Positions 59,414 through 64,000 of a stretch of 64,000 nt of DNA are shown here, in pieces. Each line of letters opens with the position of its first letter. Position 1 is the first letter of the stretch. The notes under the pieces were generated by a model. That model did no database searches. It was not told the origin of the DNA and saw nothing but the letters and a program-made list of their open reading frames with translations. Made by a program: the position numbers and the translations under genes. The stretch is from Heterodera schachtii (taxonomy: Eukaryota; Nematoda; Chromadorea; Rhabditida; Heteroderidae): assembly GCA_023374025.1 (NCBI GenBank), contig SIJG01000033.1:275529-339528 (forward strand). Reading direction: 5' to 3'.

Positions 59414-59640
59414 AGGGTTGCTCCCCGACCCCGAGCCCCCGAACCTCGATCCGACCCGACCCGAGACATTTTTGGAACTTATTCCACGACTCGACCCCCG
59501 ATTTAACAATGAAGGGGTGAAGGTTATAAATTTTTTAAATTATGAAAAATTTTCTTAATAAAATAGAATAAAAAATTCGAAAAACTTTCCGGCGGCGCAA
59601 AAGGCACCGCCGGCCACCTAAAACTCCTAATCTTTCCCTA
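59414..59640. mobile_element. Possible GC-rich transposon end and hairpin
   Basis: AGGGTTGCTCCCCGACCCCG resembles the tips of the elements at 29218 and 39512, followed by a C-rich stretch to 59510. A GGCGGCGCAAAAGGCACCGCC hairpin core lies at about 59591-59613. No matching right end is recognised. Confidence 0.35.
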
Positions 59641-60983
59641 AAAATTGGCTCAAACCTCAAAATTTGAAACAATTTTGTTTCAAATGTTCAAAAAATTATG
59701 AAAATTTAAAAAATAATTTTTTGTGATAATTTTTATCGACAAATTTGTTAACATTATTCATAACCCGAAAATTAAAAAACGAACAAATAAACTATCTTCA
59801 GCATAGAGATAATCAGAGGAGCAGTCAAGAATTTTTCAAGACTGAACTAAAATTTTTCTCGGAAAATAAATCATAAATCAAATGATATAAAATATTTTTT
59901 ATAATAATTTAATTTAAAAAAGTTTTTTATTTTACTGTATATTTCATATAAATGTCTATTAAGAGAAAACATATCAACAATCTAACGGACTGAGTTAAAT
60001 TAATTTATTAAAATAAGTTTTTAAAAATATATCGAAATGATAAATTAAATTCATATTTTAAGAAAAATAAGTTCCTGAATACAACAACAAACATTATATA
60101 ATTTATTAAAAATATGTAAATTAAATAATAGATTTTGATCTTTTTTTTCATGTGTTTAAATTTGTTTAATTTTAAAAACAAATAAATAAAAAAATTTCAT
60201 AGTTGAATTAACTTTAAAATAAATATATATATATTATATAAGGCATTAATTAGGTTTAAATATAAGAAAAATATCAAAATGAAATAAACATTTAACCGAT
60301 TAAATTATTATGCAAATCATATTAGTGATGATGCTTTAAATAAAATAAATAAATTCGATTTCAACATAGATGCATAAAATAAATGAATAATTCAAATTTT
60401 TGTGTTAATATATAAATATATAACTGAATCCATAGTAAATAAATTAAACTAATAAAAAAGATTAAAATGTTTTTTTAATTAAAACTTGTCATCAAATTTA
60501 TTTAATTAGTATAAATTTACAGTAAATAATTAAATTATTTAATAATGATTTCATTACAAATTATAAAAATACCTAATTTAGATAATAAATTTAAGTCATC
60601 GGCAGCAATACTATTCCAAAATTTTTAATATTATTCTTAATGATAATATAAAGCTTAAAAATTGTGTAATCTGTCTGAATCGGAAAGGATAATTTATAAA
60701 TTACAAAAATAAGAAATTTTGGACTTAAGAACGCAAATATTATTTAATAAACAATAAAATATTATTATTAATTCTTCAAATATTTATAATATAAAAAGAA
60801 AATTCGCAACTCTCTCAATGTATGCAATGAAATAGTCGATTTTGTGGCAAGTTATTATTACAAAATATAAAAAAATAATCAATAAATATAAAATATTAAA
60901 AATATTAAAATATCAATCATTAGAAAAGCATTTCTAAAGTTCTAAACCAGGTATTTAAAATCTAAGAAACTTAATTTAATACT
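59641..60983. other. A+T-rich, nothing recognised
   Basis: Low-complexity A+T-rich DNA without islands or shared repeats. Confidence 0.55.
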
Positions 60984-61077
60984 GACTATTTAACCTTCCG
61001 TGTAAATGAATAATTATAGGTATGAAAAAGCAAACCAATTGATTGAAAAAAATTCAGCAGCAACACGAGAAAAATAA
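60984..61077 (+). pseudogene. Possible relic, C-terminal helix
   Basis: TFRVNE, two stops, then RYEKANQLIEKNSAATREK and TAA. The helical end suits the family. Another weak island at 61270-61370 reads VKCALDDDFVLKKKK. Confidence 0.25.
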
Positions 61078-61377
61078 CGAGAAACATAAAATAATTAGAA
61101 AAATGTGGTTTATTATAATTTTAAATGATAAAAACAATTGAAGAGTGAGCAAACAAAAATTATATCATTAGGTATTAATGAAAATAATTTACTTCAACGA
61201 AAAACAGTCTAAATTATTATTGAATTAAAAAAGAACAAAAATTTTTTAGATTACATACTGTCAAGCTAATCAGTGAAATGTGCACTAGATGATGATTTTG
61301 TATTGAAAAAAAAAAAATTTTTTTAATCAATTATGAAAACTATAATATTTTTAGATTTAAATAAAATAAACTTTGTT

Positions 61378-62337
61378 TCAATATAAATAGAAAATAAAAT
61401 GTTAAAAAAATAATAAAAATTTGAAACTCTAAATAAAAAAGGGTAAATCTTCTCTATAAAGTAGAATTTATCAGAGAATTCATCTTTTTACTAAAATGCA
61501 ATGTAATATTTAAAAATTTTTGAGTTTCCAGGCTTGAAAACCTTTTTGCTTTTTGTAAGGTTAATAGAGTATGTGAAGGGCTTTCGAATAATACCAATAA
61601 AATTATTACATTTTAAGATTTTGCATTTAATAATTAAATATTTTTATTTTCCTTTCTTTTTTTTAATATTTATTATCTAAACATTTGTTGTCAGCTGCAT
61701 AATTTGGTGCAAAGTTGTGTTAGAACAATGTTTTTTTCGATAAATTTCATTAGTTTTACAACTTAATTTAATTTTGTTTTACTTTTTTTACATTTTTACC
61801 TGAATTTCAATTCATTTTTTAGTTAATTAATATTGAGTTAATCTTGTTATGAGATTATATTTAGGACTTTTTAATTTTAAAAAATGTATTATTTACATTA
61901 ATTCATTAATTATTGAATAAATATTCGCGTTTTTTGATATGCTATGGAATGTGATCAAATTTTTATTATATAATATGTTTAGGCGTAAATAACTAAATAA
62001 TTTTTGGGTATAATTGTTTTTATTATTTAATAATTATCATTATAAGCCAGAAATTGAGAATGATATTAGAGACCCTAAACTGTTCATTTTCTATTATATT
62101 TTTACAGCTTAAAACCCTCAAATAATATACTTAAATTCGAAGTTTTTATTAACGAAATCCTCAAAATGTCTTTGATTGCTCGACAGCAAATTCTGACCTT
62201 AACTCTCGTAAACTACTTTTTGAACCAAAGATTTTTTTGAATCCGTCATTAAGACTTGAAGAATCGTTTTCTATATTTTTTGTTTCATTTTTTTCCGCCA
62301 AAAAATACTTTTTGATTCCTGCGTTACAGACCTAGAG
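61378..62337. other. A+T-rich with a MITE-interior fragment
   Basis: 61530-61620 resembles the interior of the element at 10182-10567 (shared TATGTGAAGGGCTTT-type words). The rest carries no recognisable feature. Confidence 0.45.
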
Positions 62338-62369
62338 GCGTCGAATGATAATATATATCATTCGTCGAA
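62338..62369. repeat. A+T-rich hairpin
   Basis: GTCGAATGATA and TATCATTCGTC pair around an ATATA centre. It directly follows two similar blocks (62228-62265 and 62308-62345) that look like a diverged short tandem duplication. Possibly a transposon end; no partner found. Confidence 0.5.
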
Positions 62370-62631
62370 TTTGGTGAGGTATTAGTATTCTTCAATTTTT
62401 TAAATTTTGTTAGTTTTTCAAAGAATTATTTTGGCAAAACGATTAAAAAATTAAAAATATTTAAAAATATATTTTAAACTTCGCACTAAAAGAAAATAAA
62501 TAAAATATAACAAATATAATATGAAAGAAAATTAAAGAAAATACATATTCAATTTTGCCTTTGTTTCCGATAACAACAATTTTAAATAATGAATTTTAAG
62601 TAACATTACCGATATGAAGAATAGTAATTAA

Positions 62632-63067
62632 ACAAAATAACATAAATATTTAAAAAGGACTGCATAATTTTTGGCGACACTTTTATCTTTATTCTCATGG
62701 AAATTAAGAAATAAATAGTAACCGTAAAAGAATGGAACAATAAGGACGGATCCCAAGTGAGATTGTAAAAATTTGGATAAATATATTTATAACATTGTAT
62801 ATCAGTTAATATTAAAAAATAACAAATAAGCAAATCAATTCTGCAATGAGCAAAAACAATGGAATGCTATTGAAATAATTTAATAAATATTTTTAATTAA
62901 AAACTCTGAACATTAAAAAGTTTTGAAATAAATTAATTTTGTTGCCAGCTGTTTTACCTTGAATTTAATATTTTAAAGACAAAAATGCATTTTCAAAAAT
63001 AAAAGCTTCTTTTGGCTCAAGTGGAAAATTATGCTGGGCTTCATTTAAAAAAAAAACATAATATTGA
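62632..63067 (-). repeat. Inverted duplicate, right copy
   Basis: Reverse partner of 49208-49640, 13 kb away. Shares CACTTGGGATCCGTCCTTAT and the CTGGGCTTCATTTAAA/AATGAGCCCAGCATAA end. The interval between them could be an inversion unit or a large foldback, but nothing else in it is symmetric. Confidence 0.8.
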
Positions 63068-63540
63068 TGAAAATGGGAAAAAAAGCAAAGAACTTAAAAA
63101 TAAAATTAAGCATCATAACATGGTAAAAAAGATGCAACTGTTAAATCTAATTTAATACAAAAAAAAATTGATTAAATAATTTCTACAATATGTTATAATT
63201 AAAAAGCATATTTTACAATAAAATAGTTAATATATTAAATTATTCCATCTATATTACCATAATCAATTACCATTAAAAATAAAAATTAAATTTAATGCTA
63301 TTAAAATAGTTTTAAAATCTTAAAAATAAAATGCATAATTTTATAAGTTTACCAAATAAATGAGAAATGAAATAAATGCCAGTGAGTCCTGTTCAATACC
63401 TATTTTACAAAAAGTTTAATTTGTAAAAAAAATTTAAAAAGATAAATTAAACATTAGATAATGAAAAAAATAAAAAATAAACCAGTAAATTTATTTTAAT
63501 ATTTTTAAAATTTTAATTTATTTATTAGCTGTGAATATTA

Positions 63541-63621
63541 AATAATTTAACAAATTATGTATTTTGGCCTCATCGACTGCAATTCATTTCTGAAAGCCTT
63601 CGTGATAAATTTAATGCTTGA
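63541..63621 (+). pseudogene. Possible chromodomain relic
   Basis: Reads NYVFWPHRLQFISESLRDKF, then NA and TGA. V-F-W and a helix are comparable with VFWKGF...VLEEF at 1904. Confidence 0.35.
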
Positions 63622-63850
63622 ATTTTCAAATTTCATTTTTAAATAAAAGCATAAATCCAAATAAAAATATATAGTATAACATTTACTGCAAAATTTATAA
63701 TAGCGAATTTTTTTTTCATTTTAAGACTAAAAATCACACTTGATAATTAATTTTGCATAATTAGACTTAGAAAGGTGAAAAAATATCATAACATGAGCAT
63801 AAAAAATTAGTTTAAATTCCAAAAAAAATTAAATGTACTGAACACGTTGA

Positions 63851-63961
63851 AACCACTTAAATACAGCGCCCAAAGCGTGGCATATTGCACCCTTACAAGC
63901 TGAGAAAAATATGCAGCTGTCAACGAGAAATTTAAAAATAATTAAGAAAATATTCAGATAA
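63851..63961 (+). pseudogene. Possible chromodomain C-terminal relic
   Basis: Open for 36 codons. NTAPKAWHIAPLQAEKNM is followed by QLSTRNLKIIKKIFR and TAA. W-x-x-x-P-L-x-x-E-K-N and a basic helix fit the second half of the domain. Confidence 0.4.
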
Positions 63962-64000
63962 ATTGATACAAATATAGCAAACAATTACACTTGTCTTGCA

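Overview
This is a eukaryotic, extremely A+T-rich, gene-poor window, most likely from a nematode. Short GT-AG introns (44 bp in the one gene I can model fully), short exons and the overall composition fit a plant-parasitic, root-knot-type nematode. The genus is an inference; nothing here proves it. There is one assembly gap (17876-18416). No bacterial operon, rRNA, CRISPR array or intact functional tRNA is visible.

Only one gene looks intact: a four-exon RNA-binding (RRM) protein gene on the minus strand, 21188-21850. Two further recognisable loci are broken genes on the minus strand (34466-35745 and 36640-38040). They encode proteins made of tandem helix-turn-helix modules. The second is interrupted by a 596-bp inverted-repeat transposon with a visible target-site duplication.

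The rest is old gene debris and repeats. Small islands richer in G+C, scattered through the A+T background, translate into short pieces that resemble chromodomains. The best is a two-exon chromodomain pseudogene (1751-2020) that lies in a 0.93-kb segment duplicated nearly unchanged at 8948-9216. Both copies share the same nonsense codon and one-base deletion. About 25 weaker, unverified islands suggest that the window is a graveyard of a chromodomain-like family. One convincing-looking island turned out to be a transposon end, so the weak ones need testing. Larger paralogous blocks (4.1-6.25 kb with 14.38-17.85 kb; 25.7-26.5 kb with 31.9-34.2 kb; an inverted pair at 49.2 and 62.6 kb) show repeated segmental duplication.

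Layout. 1-10.2 kb: duplicated pseudogene territory with two inverted-repeat transposons. 10.2-13.9 kb: a transposon with a 9-bp target duplication, then a composite element that carries GC-rich hairpins, a 21-bp minisatellite and a 1.5-kb repeat module. 14-17.9 kb: paralogue of 4-6 kb. 18.4-24.8 kb: gap edge, then abutting composite elements of the same type, the last carrying the RRM gene and two tandem arrays. 24.8-26 kb: long inverted repeat. 26-34 kb: A+T-rich remnants and four inverted-repeat transposons or fragments. 34.4-38 kb: helix-turn-helix pseudogenes. 39.5-40.4 kb: a GC-rich-ended transposon with a perfect 10-bp target duplication and a tRNA-Glu-like relic. 48.3-49.2 kb: a 45-bp satellite with higher-order structure. 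The remaining stretches hold isolated exon relics with nothing else recognisable.

Functionally the window does not describe a pathway. It describes decay and transposition around one surviving RNA-binding gene.
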